From NCBI GenBank assembly GCA_013348845.1, contig CP054675.1, forward strand, positions 434,001 to 498,000: a stretch of 64,000 nucleotides of DNA, in the 5' to 3' direction. This document shows, in pieces, positions 53,184 through 62,202 of this stretch. The number at the start of each line of letters is the position of its first letter. The first letter of the stretch is position 1. Made by a program: the position numbers and the translations under genes. This DNA is from Candidatus Tepidiaquacella proteinivora. Lineage in GTDB: Bacteria; Bacteroidota; Ignavibacteria; Tepidaquicellales; Tepidaquicellaceae. Below the pieces are notes generated by a model. That model made no database searches. It was not told the origin of the DNA and worked only from the letters and a program-made list of their open reading frames with translations.

Positions 53184-54683
53184 ATGAAAAGAATAATTAA
53201 ATACACTACAATTTTATTTGTGCTGTTTTTTTTACTTAATAGTCTTTTAGCACAAGATAAAAAACAAAGCATTGATGCTGTAAAGAGAGGTGATTATATC
53301 ACCGGTATAAAAATTTTAAAGGATATAGTAAAGTCTGATGATGATTACGATGTGAATTATTGGTATGCCTATGCATTATTTATGACTGAGAATTATAAAG
53401 AAGCAGAAAAATATTTCAAAATTGCTCTTGAAGATGATGACGAAGGTATTGATGCACTAAAATATTTAGGAGATATTAAAGCTCTGGAGAAGGATTATAG
53501 CGCTGCAAATAATTATTACAAAAAAGCACTTAAAATAAACCCAAATTATGTCCCTGTCTTAATTTCTCAATCGAAAATTTATCTTGCACAAGGTAAAATT
53601 GATGATGCTATTACCATACTAACAAATGCAGAAATTAATGACAAAAATAATATTGAAATTATAGTTGCTCTTGGTGATGCATATTATGACAGGGAAACAT
53701 ATAAAGTTGCTATAGAGAAATATAAGAAAGCCCTTGCGATAAAACCAAAATATGCACCGGCATTTTTTGGTATCGGTAAGGCATACTATAAATTATATTT
53801 AATAACAGAAGACGAAGAAAAGAAAAAAGAATATTATAATGAGTCTTTCAAAGCATTTGAGTCAGCTATTTCAGCAGACCCAAAATTTGCAGAAGCATAT
53901 TATGAAAAAGGTTATTTGCTATTTGTTGTAGGTCGATACTCATTAGCAGAAGAATCATTTTTAAGTTATTTAGAATTAAAACCAAATTCTGCAAGAGGTA
54001 AATATTATCTTGCAAGAACGGAATTTAAGTTAAGAAAGTTTGATGAAGCAGAAAAATTATTTAATGAAATAATTAATATTGATACGATATATATTTCTGA
54101 ATGCAACAGATATCTTGGTAAAATATATAATGAAAAACCCGCGCCCGACTCAGCAACTATTGTCGAAAACTATAAAAAATCTTTAATGTATTATGATAAA
54201 ATAAATGAAAATGATTTAGATTTAGATGATTATATTAATTTTATTGAAATATCCACTAATAAATATATGAAAGATTTCGGAGAAGCGTTGAAATATTTTA
54301 ATAAAGGAAAGGAAAAATATCCTGATAACGGTGAATTGTATTTTGAAATGGGCAGGGGATATTTCAACAATGAAATTATCGATTCGGCAATTATTTATTT
54401 CGAAAATGCAATTTCCAAAGATTATAAAAACGGAGCCATATATTTATATTTAGGCTTATCATATAATTACAATAAGAATTATGAATTAGCAATTAAAAAC
54501 TTACTTATATCAACTGAATATAAACCGACTAGTATCGCAAACTTGTTCATAGCAAAATCATACAGAGCTTTAGACGACAAAGAAAATGCAATAAAATATT
54601 ACGAAAAAACACTTGAAATTGAACCAGATAATCAGGAAGCAATTGATGCGATAAAAGTATTAAAAACTCAAAAAAATGGATAA
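53184..54683 (+). CDS. secreted TPR-repeat protein
   Basis: A 499-residue protein with a signal peptide ending SLLAQ (about residue 24). It is built almost wholly of tetratricopeptide repeats, for example YAAANNYYKKALKINPNYVP-like units repeated at about 34-residue spacing from residue 30 to 495. TPR superhelices bind other proteins and serve as scaffolds. It follows the PstS-like lipoprotein by 13 bases and overlaps the dipeptidase by 8. In Bacteroidota such TPR proteins recur next to TonB and PstS-like genes, but the partner here is unknown. Confidence 0.9.
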   Translation: MKRIIKYTTILFVLFFLLNSLLAQDKKQSIDAVKRGDYITGIKILKDIVKSDDDYDVNYWYAYALFMTENYKEAEKYFKIALEDDDEGIDALKYLGDIKALEKDYSAANNYYKKALKINPNYVPVLISQSKIYLAQGKIDDAITILTNAEINDKNNIEIIVALGDAYYDRETYKVAIEKYKKALAIKPKYAPAFFGIGKAYYKLYLITEDEEKKKEYYNESFKAFESAISADPKFAEAYYEKGYLLFVVGRYSLAEESFLSYLELKPNSARGKYYLARTEFKLRKFDEAEKLFNEIINIDTIYISECNRYLGKIYNEKPAPDSATIVENYKKSLMYYDKINENDLDLDDYINFIEISTNKYMKDFGEALKYFNKGKEKYPDNGELYFEMGRGYFNNEIIDSAIIYFENAISKDYKNGAIYLYLGLSYNYNKNYELAIKNLLISTEYKPTSIANLFIAKSYRALDDKENAIKYYEKTLEIEPDNQEAIDAIKVLKTQKNG

Positions 54684-56046
54684 TGTAATAAATTATGTAG
54701 ATAAAAATTTTGAAAGATTTGTTAGTGAGCTTTCTGAATTTTTAAAAATCCCTTCTATCAGCAACGATGCTAATAAAGTAAATGATATTTATAAATGTAC
54801 TAACTGGTTAGCTGAACATTTAGAAAAAATCGGATTAGAGAATATATGTATTTTTGAAACAGACGGTCATCCGATAGTTTATGCAGATTGGCTAAATGCT
54901 GGTAAAGATAAACCTACTATTTTAATTTATGGACATTATGATGTCCAACCCGTTGATCCAATAGAATTATGGAGCAATCCTCCCTTTGAACCGATTATAA
55001 AAAATAATAAAATCTTTGCAAGGGGCGCCACCGATGATAAGGGACAGATAATGATTCACTTGAAAAGTATTGAAGCGCATTTAAAAACTAATCAGCAATT
55101 AGATATTAATGTGAAACTAATTTTAGAAGGTGAAGAAGAGATAGGAAGTCCAAGTATAAGAAATTTTATAGAAGAAAATAAAAAACTCTTGGAATGTGAT
55201 TATGTAGTTATTTCTGATACTGCAATGTATAAGGAAGATTTACCATCGATTTGCTATGCACTTAGAGGATTAGCTTATTTTCAAATAAGTGTAAGAGGTC
55301 CAAATAAAGATTTGCATTCTGGTTCTTTCGGAGGTTGCATTGGAAACCCTATTAATGTTCTATCAAATATTTTAGGAAAATTGACTGATGAAAATGGAAG
55401 AATCACAATAGATGGTTTTTATGAAGATGTTATTGAAATTACTGATGAAGAAAGAAAAGAATTAACAAAACTTCCTTTTGATAAAGAAAGTTTTATAAAA
55501 GATTTAGGATTGAATGAGTTGAACGGAGAAGTAGGTTATACTACGATAGAACAACTGACCGCAAGACCTACTTTAGATTGTAATGGAATTTGGGGTGGAT
55601 ATCAGGGTGAAGGAGCAAAAACAATAATACCCTCGAAAGCATTTGCAAAGGTATCAGTTAGATTAGTTCCGGATCAGGAACCCAATGAAATAGCAAATAT
55701 GTTTATTGAATATATTAAGAAAATTGCCCCAAAAACAGTAAATGTTGAGGTGGAATATTTACATGGTGGAAAACCAGCAATAACACCAATAAGTACACCG
55801 GCAATAAAAGCAGCAGTGAAAGCATTAAAAAAAGGTTTCAATATTGAACCTGTTTTCGTAAGGGAAGGAGGTTCAATACCTATTGTAAATATATTTAAAG
55901 AACTTTTAAATGCAAATACAGTTCTGCTTGGTTTCGGATTACCCAATGAGAATGCACATTCTCCTGATGAACATTTTGATTTAAATAATTACTTGCGTGG
56001 AATAAAGAGCTGTTCGCATTATTATAATGAACTTGCATCTTTGTAA
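54676..56046 (+). CDS. M20 family dipeptidase
   Basis: A 456-residue cytoplasmic zinc peptidase. Metal ligands are visible in GHYDVQPVDP (His), FARGATDDKGQ (Asp), LEGEEEIGSPS (Glu pair), SDTAMY (Asp) and ENAHSPDEHF (His). The insertion with LRGLAYFQISVRG and HSGSFGG is the dimerisation domain of the CNDP-dipeptidase subgroup. It hydrolyses dipeptides; the exact substrates are not predictable. Its start overlaps the TPR gene by 8 bases. Confidence 0.93.
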   Translation: MDNVINYVDKNFERFVSELSEFLKIPSISNDANKVNDIYKCTNWLAEHLEKIGLENICIFETDGHPIVYADWLNAGKDKPTILIYGHYDVQPVDPIELWSNPPFEPIIKNNKIFARGATDDKGQIMIHLKSIEAHLKTNQQLDINVKLILEGEEEIGSPSIRNFIEENKKLLECDYVVISDTAMYKEDLPSICYALRGLAYFQISVRGPNKDLHSGSFGGCIGNPINVLSNILGKLTDENGRITIDGFYEDVIEITDEERKELTKLPFDKESFIKDLGLNELNGEVGYTTIEQLTARPTLDCNGIWGGYQGEGAKTIIPSKAFAKVSVRLVPDQEPNEIANMFIEYIKKIAPKTVNVEVEYLHGGKPAITPISTPAIKAAVKALKKGFNIEPVFVREGGSIPIVNIFKELLNANTVLLGFGLPNENAHSPDEHFDLNNYLRGIKSCSHYYNELASL

Positions 56047-56069
56047 AAAAATTATTATGATTATAATAT

Positions 56070-56399
56070 ATGGCAAAAACAGTCAAAAAAAAGAATAAAG
56101 CAAAGACAAAGGAATTTATAAATCTCAATCTTAGTGCATTTAATTTTGCAATTATAGGATTGGGAATAGCAATTATTATAGTAGGTTATATATTTTTATC
56201 TGAAAATTCTGTTGATGGATTTTTACCAACTGTGTTAGCCCCAATTTTTCTTGTTTTAGGTTATTGTGTAATTATTCCAATTGGTATAATAATAACTGTT
56301 AAGAAGAAGTCTGAAGTATCTATACCTGATGTAATAGATAAAGAAGAAAAAGTTGAAGAAATAAAGACAGATACAACTTCAAATATTCAGACTTATTAA
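56070..56399 (+). CDS. DUF3098-like small membrane protein
   Basis: A 109-residue protein with a Lys-rich start, two hydrophobic segments (about 25-43 and 55-78), and an acidic tail. The words FNFAIIGLGIAIIIVGYIFL and PTVLAPIFLVLGYCVIIPIGI match the DUF3098 pattern of Bacteroidota membrane proteins, whose function is unknown. It stands 23 bases after the dipeptidase and just ahead of tmRNA. A cell-division link is sometimes suggested for the family but nothing here shows it. Confidence 0.65.
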   Translation: MAKTVKKKNKAKTKEFINLNLSAFNFAIIGLGIAIIIVGYIFLSENSVDGFLPTVLAPIFLVLGYCVIIPIGIIITVKKKSEVSIPDVIDKEEKVEEIKTDTTSNIQTY

Positions 56400-56406
56400 G
56401 AAATTT

Positions 56407-56757
56407 GGGAATGCAACGGTTTCGACGGGATGTAAGAGGATTAAAACTGCATATAGTGTTTGCGACCAGCACTTTAAAAAGGTCGTAAAAAAATAAATGC
56501 CGATAACTACGCACTGGCTGCTTAATTAAAATAAGCAACCCATTTTATCACGCTTCCACTCCTGCCGGAATGTGATAAAATGTCGCAAAGGCGGGATAGC
56601 TTATTGGATCGCCCGAACCAATAGGCGAAATTAAAGGGCTGGTGATTTAAAAGGTTTGTTTGTTGACCTCTGAATCACAAGATTTAACAACAAACTAAAT
56701 ATGTAGATGTTTTAATCGGTTTCATCCCGGACCCGAGTTCGACTCTCGGCATTTCCA
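56407..56757 (+). ncRNA. ssrA: transfer-messenger RNA
   Basis: A one-piece tmRNA of about 351 bases. The 5' end GGGAATG pairs with CATTTCC near the 3' end. The conserved CGGTTTCGACGGG follows the 5' strand, and a T-arm with TTCGACT is at 56738. The discriminator is A and CCA is not encoded (CTA follows). The tag frame ends at TAA (56523-56525), reading ...NADNYALAA; if resumed at 56484 it would be RKKINADNYALAA. Its partner SmpB is encoded at 35569. Rescue of stalled ribosomes is the known role. Confidence 0.95.
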
Positions 56758-56763
56758 CTAAAG

Positions 56764-58635
56764 TTATCTACGGCGGGTTTCTTTCCCTTTCCTTTCAGCA
56801 TATTCTGCAACTCTATCCATAAATGATTTCTTCTTTTTAACTTCTTTCTTTGGTTTTTCTTCCTCGGGCTTTTCTTTTTTATATTTTGTATTATATATCT
56901 GTTGTATTATGGATAGCAAGTTGAAAACGAAATAGTATAAATTTAATCCAGATGGGAAACTATAAAAAAGTAATGTAAGTAAAATTGGCATAAGATATAC
57001 CATCATTTTCTGTTTGGGGTCTGTTACTGTCATCTTTTGCTGAATGAACATAGTAATGCCCATTAAGGTAGCAACGCCTGCAATTTCATTTATACCAAAA
57101 AGGGGTATCTTAAATGGAAGAGTTACTATAACATCAGGAGTGGATAAATCTTTAATCCACCAGAAAAAATATGCTTGTCTTAATTCAATTGTTGACCTGA
57201 AAACTGCAAAAAGAGCGTATAAAATTGGTAATTGTAATAGCAATGGCAAACATCCACCAGCGGGATTAATTTTTTCTTCCTTATACAGTTTCATTATTTG
57301 AGCATTTGCCTTGTTCGGATCATCTTTATATTTTTCTCTTATTTCATTAATCTTTGGACTTAGTTTCCCCATCCTTTTCATCGATTCCATCTGTTTCTTT
57401 GTTAAGGGATTCAGTAAAATTTTAAGAACTATCGCAAATATAATTATTACAATCCCATAATTTGGAATGAAACTATGTAAAAATAAGAAAAACGGGATTA
57501 TGAAATATTGCGCTATTGGTCTAACAATGAAATCCAAAGGAAATCTCATTGTCAATTCCAATTCCTTGTCATACGACTTCAAAAGCTTATAATCAATTGG
57601 GGTAATTATTATTTGAAAAGAAGCAGTATCCAGCTTTTCATTTTTAATATCCATTCTGACAGCAATTTCATAAATGTTTCTTAATCCTTCATCTTTTAAT
57701 CGTTCCTTTTTTCCTCTTAAGAAAGCACCATCTCCTTTACGTGAAGTTGGAATAATGAAAACACCAAAATATTTATTTCTTGATGAAACATAATCGGTTG
57801 CACCTGAAATTTTCTTCTCATTAAAGGAATCAAATTTTTCAGCTGTCAAAGTTGTTATTTCTCCACCCATATATGCATACGCTTCAGCAAATGTGGCTTC
57901 TTCATCACTACGGTATTCAGTAAGGTTAAGTGAAGACCCCCAGGAAACTTCATAATATGCATTAGAAATATATTTATCTGAATTTTGGAGTTCGTATTTC
58001 ACATCAAATTCATAAGATGATGGTTGGAAAGTGTATATTTTCTTTATAACCTGGGTGCTGTCTGAATTTATAATTAATGTATAAATAATTTTAAATTCTT
58101 TGTCATTTTCAATGCTAACTTTCTGCCAATTTGAATAATTGCAATCAAAAATCAAATCCTTTGAGTGTATATTTTTACCATCCTTATTTGTGAAAAATAA
58201 ACTTAATTCTCTTCCCGCATTCCAATCTATTAATTGAATAGTATCACCATCCCATTTTTTAAACTCTTTGACAATATATTTTCGGAGAGCACCGCCGTAA
58301 TTGGTGAATTCCATATATACTTTTTCATTTTCCAGAATGATAATCTTTTCATTCTGCATCGTTGAATCAATCTTTGAATAATCGATAGATAGCTTATAGA
58401 AAGAATTTCCATATTTTTCAACTAATTTAGCTGTGCCATCGAGGGAATCTCTTTTAGATTCAGATTTGGTAGTGTCTTTTATTGTAGTATCTTTTCTAAC
58501 AGAATCGGTTTTTATGTTTTCTGTTGTTTGTTTTCTTTCAGGTTGTTGCTTCGGCTTTTGTTGGGACATTATATATACCCAAACTATGAGAATAATACCG
58601 ATTAAAATAAATCCAATAATAGATTTTTTATCCAT
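56764..58635 (-). CDS. yidC: membrane protein insertase YidC
   Basis: A 623-residue insertase of the Gram-negative type. A first membrane segment (about 5-23) is followed by a large periplasmic beta-sandwich domain (about 60-355), then the catalytic membrane part. That part shows IPFFLFLHSFIPNYGIVIIIFAIVLKILLNPLTKKQMESMKRM and PAGGCLPLLLQLPILYALF. The C-terminal tail is highly basic (RRR end). It folds and inserts membrane proteins with or without Sec. It is the last gene of rpmH-rnpA-yidD-yidC. tmRNA lies immediately downstream on the opposite strand. Confidence 0.97.
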   Translation of the reverse strand: MDKKSIIGFILIGIILIVWVYIMSQQKPKQQPERKQTTENIKTDSVRKDTTIKDTTKSESKRDSLDGTAKLVEKYGNSFYKLSIDYSKIDSTMQNEKIIILENEKVYMEFTNYGGALRKYIVKEFKKWDGDTIQLIDWNAGRELSLFFTNKDGKNIHSKDLIFDCNYSNWQKVSIENDKEFKIIYTLIINSDSTQVIKKIYTFQPSSYEFDVKYELQNSDKYISNAYYEVSWGSSLNLTEYRSDEEATFAEAYAYMGGEITTLTAEKFDSFNEKKISGATDYVSSRNKYFGVFIIPTSRKGDGAFLRGKKERLKDEGLRNIYEIAVRMDIKNEKLDTASFQIIITPIDYKLLKSYDKELELTMRFPLDFIVRPIAQYFIIPFFLFLHSFIPNYGIVIIIFAIVLKILLNPLTKKQMESMKRMGKLSPKINEIREKYKDDPNKANAQIMKLYKEEKINPAGGCLPLLLQLPILYALFAVFRSTIELRQAYFFWWIKDLSTPDVIVTLPFKIPLFGINEIAGVATLMGITMFIQQKMTVTDPKQKMMVYLMPILLTLLFYSFPSGLNLYYFVFNLLSIIQQIYNTKYKKEKPEEEKPKKEVKKKKSFMDRVAEYAERKGKETRRR

Positions 58636-58647
58636 ATCCAGGTTTAA

Positions 58648-58878
58648 TTATTCATTTATATTTTTTCTTGGAACAGGGTCGTATCCACCTTTAAAAAAAG
58701 GGTTACATTTTAAAATTCTTTTAATTCCAAATCCAAATCCTTTAATAACACCATGCTCTTTTAATGCTTCAATAAAATAATTAGAACATGTAGGGGTAAA
58801 TCTGCATGACGGTGGAATTAACGGAGAAATCAGAATTTGATAAAACCTTATTAATTTTATTATAATATATTTAATCAA
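58648..58878 (-). CDS. yidD: membrane protein insertion efficiency factor YidD
   Basis: A 76-residue protein with an amphipathic start and the family blocks [32 protein letters not shown] and [17 protein letters not shown]. The three conserved cysteines are present. It aids membrane protein insertion in cooperation with YidC. It overlaps rnpA by 8 bases and precedes yidC by 12, the standard order. Confidence 0.96.
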   Translation of the reverse strand: MIKYIIIKLIRFYQILISPLIPPSCRFTPTCSNYFIEALKEHGVIKGFGFGIKRILKCNPFFKGGYDPVPRKNINE

Positions 58879-59335
58879 TTAATCCTTTGTTAATATATTT
58901 AATAACTTTTTGCAGTAAAAATTTTATATCACCATATAAAATTTGCATTTTAAAATTTTTATTGGAATTAAATCTTTCATAACCTGTTTCAGTAAGGGAA
59001 AAAACTAAGGTAACTTTTATATTTTTGGTTGATATTTTCGATAATATACTCTTGTTTAATCTGTAAGCTTCTCTTATCAGTCGTTTCAGTCGGTTTCTTT
59101 TAGTTGCTTTGGGAATTTTTTTCTTCGATACTAAAACACCGAATTTTATTGATGAATAGGGGAGTTTATTTTCCAAGTTATTTATGTCTTCATTATTATC
59201 TTTATTATCTTTCTCAATTTTAACGAAAACCCTGACATTGTTAATAGAATAATTCAAAGATGAATTTAGGACTTTTGAAAAAGCCCTAAATCCTCTAAGA
59301 ATTTCACTTTTAGGAAGTTTATGATTTAATTCCAC
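58871..59335 (-). CDS. rnpA: ribonuclease P protein component
   Basis: A 154-residue basic protein that assists the RNase P RNA in trimming tRNA 5' ends. The core motif is [16 protein letters not shown] (about 79-94), and [16 protein letters not shown] precedes it. It is about 30 residues longer than usual, with an acidic Asn/Asp-rich insertion at about 42-58 ([12 protein letters not shown]). It lies 15 bases after rpmH and overlaps yidD. Confidence 0.93.
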   Translation of the reverse strand: MELNHKLPKSEILRGFRAFSKVLNSSLNYSINNVRVFVKIEKDNKDNNEDINNLENKLPYSSIKFGVLVSKKKIPKATKRNRLKRLIREAYRLNKSILSKISTKNIKVTLVFSLTETGYERFNSNKNFKMQILYGDIKFLLQKVIKYINKGLID

Positions 59336-59350
59336 TTGGAAAACGTATTC

Positions 59351-59506
59351 TTATTTACGGGTAAATTCATCGCTAACAGTAAGTTTTTTTCGTCCCTTCT
59401 TTCGACGCCTTGCTAAAACTTTCCTGCCATTTTTCGATGACATTCTACTTCTGAATCCGTGTTTGTTCTTTCTTTTTCTGTTACTTGGTTGATAAGTTCT
59501 TTTCAT
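59351..59506 (-). CDS. rpmH: 50S ribosomal protein L34
   Basis: A 51-residue basic ribosomal protein read on the minus strand: [20 protein letters not shown], then [20 protein letters not shown] and the end DEFTRK. This matches L34 across its whole length. The gene runs from the start CAT at 59504-59506 to the stop TTA at 59351-59353. It leads the rpmH-rnpA-yidD-yidC group. No dnaA gene or origin lies beside it; lgt is upstream instead. Confidence 0.97.
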   Translation of the reverse strand: MKRTYQPSNRKRKNKHGFRSRMSSKNGRKVLARRRKKGRKKLTVSDEFTRK

Positions 59507-59580
59507 ATTTAATTAAATAAATTTTCAATTAAAACTTATAAATTAATTTTTATCTTATTTTTTTACAAGGTATTATATAT

Positions 59581-60384
59581 TTATTCATTCTGTATATCAT
59601 TTTGTCTTTTATATTTCATATTGTTATATATGAGCATAAAGCCACCTAAGATTATGATAATTATTGATATCAACTGAGCTTGTGATAAGTTAAAAATAAC
59701 TTTTGGATTTCTTCTTATAAATTCAACTAAAAATCGTCCTAAACCTGTAAAAATTAAATATATATAAAATAGTTGTCCGTAATACTTTGTATTTTTTCTC
59801 AATAGCCATAAAATTATAAATATGATTACAGCGTAACCTAATTCATATAAAGGGGTTGGATGAACAAGTTCACCGGGATTTGTAGGTACGATTCCTTTAG
59901 AATATTCACAACCTATAAATTCCCAGAATGTATTATTAACCTGAATTCCATAACAGCCGTCGCCCGATAAATGACATCCGATTCTTGCAATTCCATATCC
60001 TAATGTAGCACCAGGAACCATAGCATCTATGATTTGCAGAAAATGAAGTTTTTTATATTTTACATAAATATATATTAAAATAATTGCCAGAATTAAACCA
60101 CCATAAAAAGTAAGTCCTGCAGGGGAAAGCAAATCTGAACCCAACAATGATTTAATAGAAGCACCTTTTCCAAAGTTCCACTCTTCCAGTACATAAAAGA
60201 TCTTACCGCCAATTATACCACCGAAAATAGCAAGTATTGTAATCGTAACACCAATATTTTCATCCATACCCATTCTTTTCAATTCACGTGTGAACAAATA
60301 ACTACCAATCAAAAAAGCTAAACCTAACATTAATCCATAACTATAAACAGGAACACCAAAAATTTCAAATAATTTTGGATGCAT
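59581..60384 (-). CDS. lgt: prolipoprotein diacylglyceryl transferase
   Basis: A 267-residue inner-membrane enzyme that transfers diacylglycerol to the lipobox Cys of prolipoproteins. It has seven hydrophobic segments. Conserved parts are PVYSYGLMLGLAFLIG, the region GYGIARIGCHLSGDGCYG, and the signature GRFLVEFIRRNP. Several lipoprotein genes in this window (1537, 33486, 44926, 52163) are its expected substrates. It is 3 bases downstream of a hypothetical gene and 74 upstream of rpmH. Confidence 0.96.
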   Translation of the reverse strand: MHPKLFEIFGVPVYSYGLMLGLAFLIGSYLFTRELKRMGMDENIGVTITILAIFGGIIGGKIFYVLEEWNFGKGASIKSLLGSDLLSPAGLTFYGGLILAIILIYIYVKYKKLHFLQIIDAMVPGATLGYGIARIGCHLSGDGCYGIQVNNTFWEFIGCEYSKGIVPTNPGELVHPTPLYELGYAVIIFIILWLLRKNTKYYGQLFYIYLIFTGLGRFLVEFIRRNPKVIFNLSQAQLISIIIIILGGFMLIYNNMKYKRQNDIQNE

Positions 60385-60387
60385 AAT

Positions 60388-60798
60388 TTATTCTTTTATT
60401 ATTAATTCTAAAAATGATTTTTTGGGTTTAGATATTATCGATATTTTATCTATTTCTATTTTAAATGTATAGAAGATTGGATTTTTGCCATTTCTTAAAA
60501 GTTTGATCTGATAATCATTATAAGTAAAGTCATAAAATTTATATTCAAAATTTGCGTAACCTGATTTAGAAAAATCAATAACAGGTGCTGATAAACCTTC
60601 CACATTGAATTCTAAAAGCCTTTTATTTAATTCAATATTTTTCTGCACATTTATTTTATAAATAAAATTTCTAAAAACTTTTACTGTTCTGAATTCAAAA
60701 AGGATATAATCTTGTTTTTTTATAGAGTCATATTCTTTACTTATATAAAGCTCATACTCATATTTTAACTTAGGAGTTCTTACTTGTCTTGTTCTCAT
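60388..60798 (-). CDS. hypothetical protein between hisS and lgt
   Basis: A 136-residue soluble protein with many aromatic and Lys residues and alternating strands (LKYEYELYISKEYDSI, YANFEYKFYDFTYNDYQIKL). No signal peptide or known motif is visible. It overlaps hisS by one base and precedes lgt by 3, so it is translated from the same message. It has the appearance of a beta-rich domain. I assign no function. Confidence 0.6.
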   Translation of the reverse strand: MRTRQVRTPKLKYEYELYISKEYDSIKKQDYILFEFRTVKVFRNFIYKINVQKNIELNKRLLEFNVEGLSAPVIDFSKSGYANFEYKFYDFTYNDYQIKLLRNGKNPIFYTFKIEIDKISIISKPKKSFLELIIKE

Positions 60799-62063
60799 TA
60801 GTTTCTGAATTTATCTAAATTTATTTTTTCTAATTCATTCAAACTTATTTCAAATTCTTTACCATCTTTCATTCTCTTAATAAGAGCATTGTTTGTGTCA
60901 ATTTCGGAATCACCTATTACAATTGTAAATTCTGAACCAATTTTGTTAGCTTCTTTCATCTGGGATTTTATACTCCTGTCGAGAAAGTCTGTATCACATT
61001 TGATATTACGTTTCCTTAATGCAATTAATGTTTTTAAAGCAAAATCTTTTGCTTTATCTCCGAATGTAACAATAAAAAGATTAACAATACTTTCAGAAGG
61101 AAACTTATAATTGTTTTTTTCCATTAAAAATAATAATCGCTCTATCCCACAAGCAAAACCAATTGCTGGAATTGATTTTCCCCCCAGTTCTTCGACTAAA
61201 TTATCATATCTGCCACCACCTATAATTGCGTTTTGAGACCCTAAATCGTTTGAAATAATTTCAAATGTAGTTGAAGTATAATAGTCAAATCCACGTACTA
61301 AATTATAATCCACCTGATATTTAATATTAAGTTTATCCAGTAAATTCAATAAATTCACGAAATGTTTTTTTGTACTATCATTTAAATAATCATATAATCT
61401 TGGTGCTGATTTCAAAATTTCAATTTCTTTTTCATCTTTTGTATCAAGTATTCTGAGGGGATTTTTTTCTAATCTATTTTTACTGGTATCTGTTAATGAA
61501 CCAATATGATCTTTAAGAAATTTTTTCAACTCATTCAGATAATCTTTCCTTTCAATCGGGGAACCTATTGTATTAATTTTAGTTATTACATTTCCCACTC
61601 CAAAATGTTCAAGTATTTTAATACAAAGCAAAATCATTTCAGCATCAATTAGATAACTACTGCTTCCAATTGCTTCAGCACCGAATTGAGAAAATTCCCG
61701 AAATCTGCCAGCCTGTGGTCTCTCATGCCTATACATATTAGATATATAAAATAACTTTACAACTCCGGGTAAGTTATACATACTATTTTCGAGATATGCA
61801 CGAATTACAGGGGCAGTCATTTCCGGTTTAAGAGTAAATTCATTATTATGGAATGAATACATTTCCTTAGAAACGACATCCGTATAATCTCCGATTCCTC
61901 TTTTGAAAAGTTCTGTTTTTTCAAAAGTAGGCGTTCGGATTTCTTTGTAGTTATAGTTGTTAAAGAAATTTATTAACTCATTCTCTAAATGTCGTCTTTT
62001 TATGCAATCTTCAGGTAATATATCAAGAGTTCCTGTTGGCTTTTTTATTAATTCCTTTTTCAT
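60798..62063 (-). CDS. hisS: histidine--tRNA ligase
   Basis: A 421-residue class II synthetase. Motif 2 is MYRHERPQAGRFREFSQFGAE (about 109-129), the His-specific block is LVRGFDYYTSTTFEI (about 256), and motif 3 is IGFACGIERLLFLM. The C-terminal anticodon domain follows (NLFIVTFGDKA, ALRKRNIKCDTDFLDRSIKSQMKEANK). It charges tRNA-His in the cytoplasm. It is the first gene of the hisS-hypothetical-lgt unit and diverges from gcvP. Confidence 0.96.
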   Translation of the reverse strand: MKKELIKKPTGTLDILPEDCIKRRHLENELINFFNNYNYKEIRTPTFEKTELFKRGIGDYTDVVSKEMYSFHNNEFTLKPEMTAPVIRAYLENSMYNLPGVVKLFYISNMYRHERPQAGRFREFSQFGAEAIGSSSYLIDAEMILLCIKILEHFGVGNVITKINTIGSPIERKDYLNELKKFLKDHIGSLTDTSKNRLEKNPLRILDTKDEKEIEILKSAPRLYDYLNDSTKKHFVNLLNLLDKLNIKYQVDYNLVRGFDYYTSTTFEIISNDLGSQNAIIGGGRYDNLVEELGGKSIPAIGFACGIERLLFLMEKNNYKFPSESIVNLFIVTFGDKAKDFALKTLIALRKRNIKCDTDFLDRSIKSQMKEANKIGSEFTIVIGDSEIDTNNALIKRMKDGKEFEISLNELEKINLDKFRN

Positions 62064-62202
62064 AAATTATTTTAAAAATAATCATTTAGGTTAATAGTTG
62101 AAAGCCAAAAGAAATGTGATATGTGGGATAATTTTTTGAATTTAGATTACTATATATTAATTTTATATTTAAGTTTTACTTAATTAATTTAAAATAGTTA
62201 TT

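Noticed and set aside
59351-59580. Replication origin next to rpmH
   Set aside because: rpmH-rnpA-yidD-yidC often lies near oriC and dnaA, but here lgt is the neighbour, and no DnaA-box cluster or dnaA gene was seen.
62064-62202. Possible glycine riboswitch before gcvP
   Set aside because: No tandem aptamer-like GC-containing helices are visible in only 139 AT-rich bases shared with a divergent gene.
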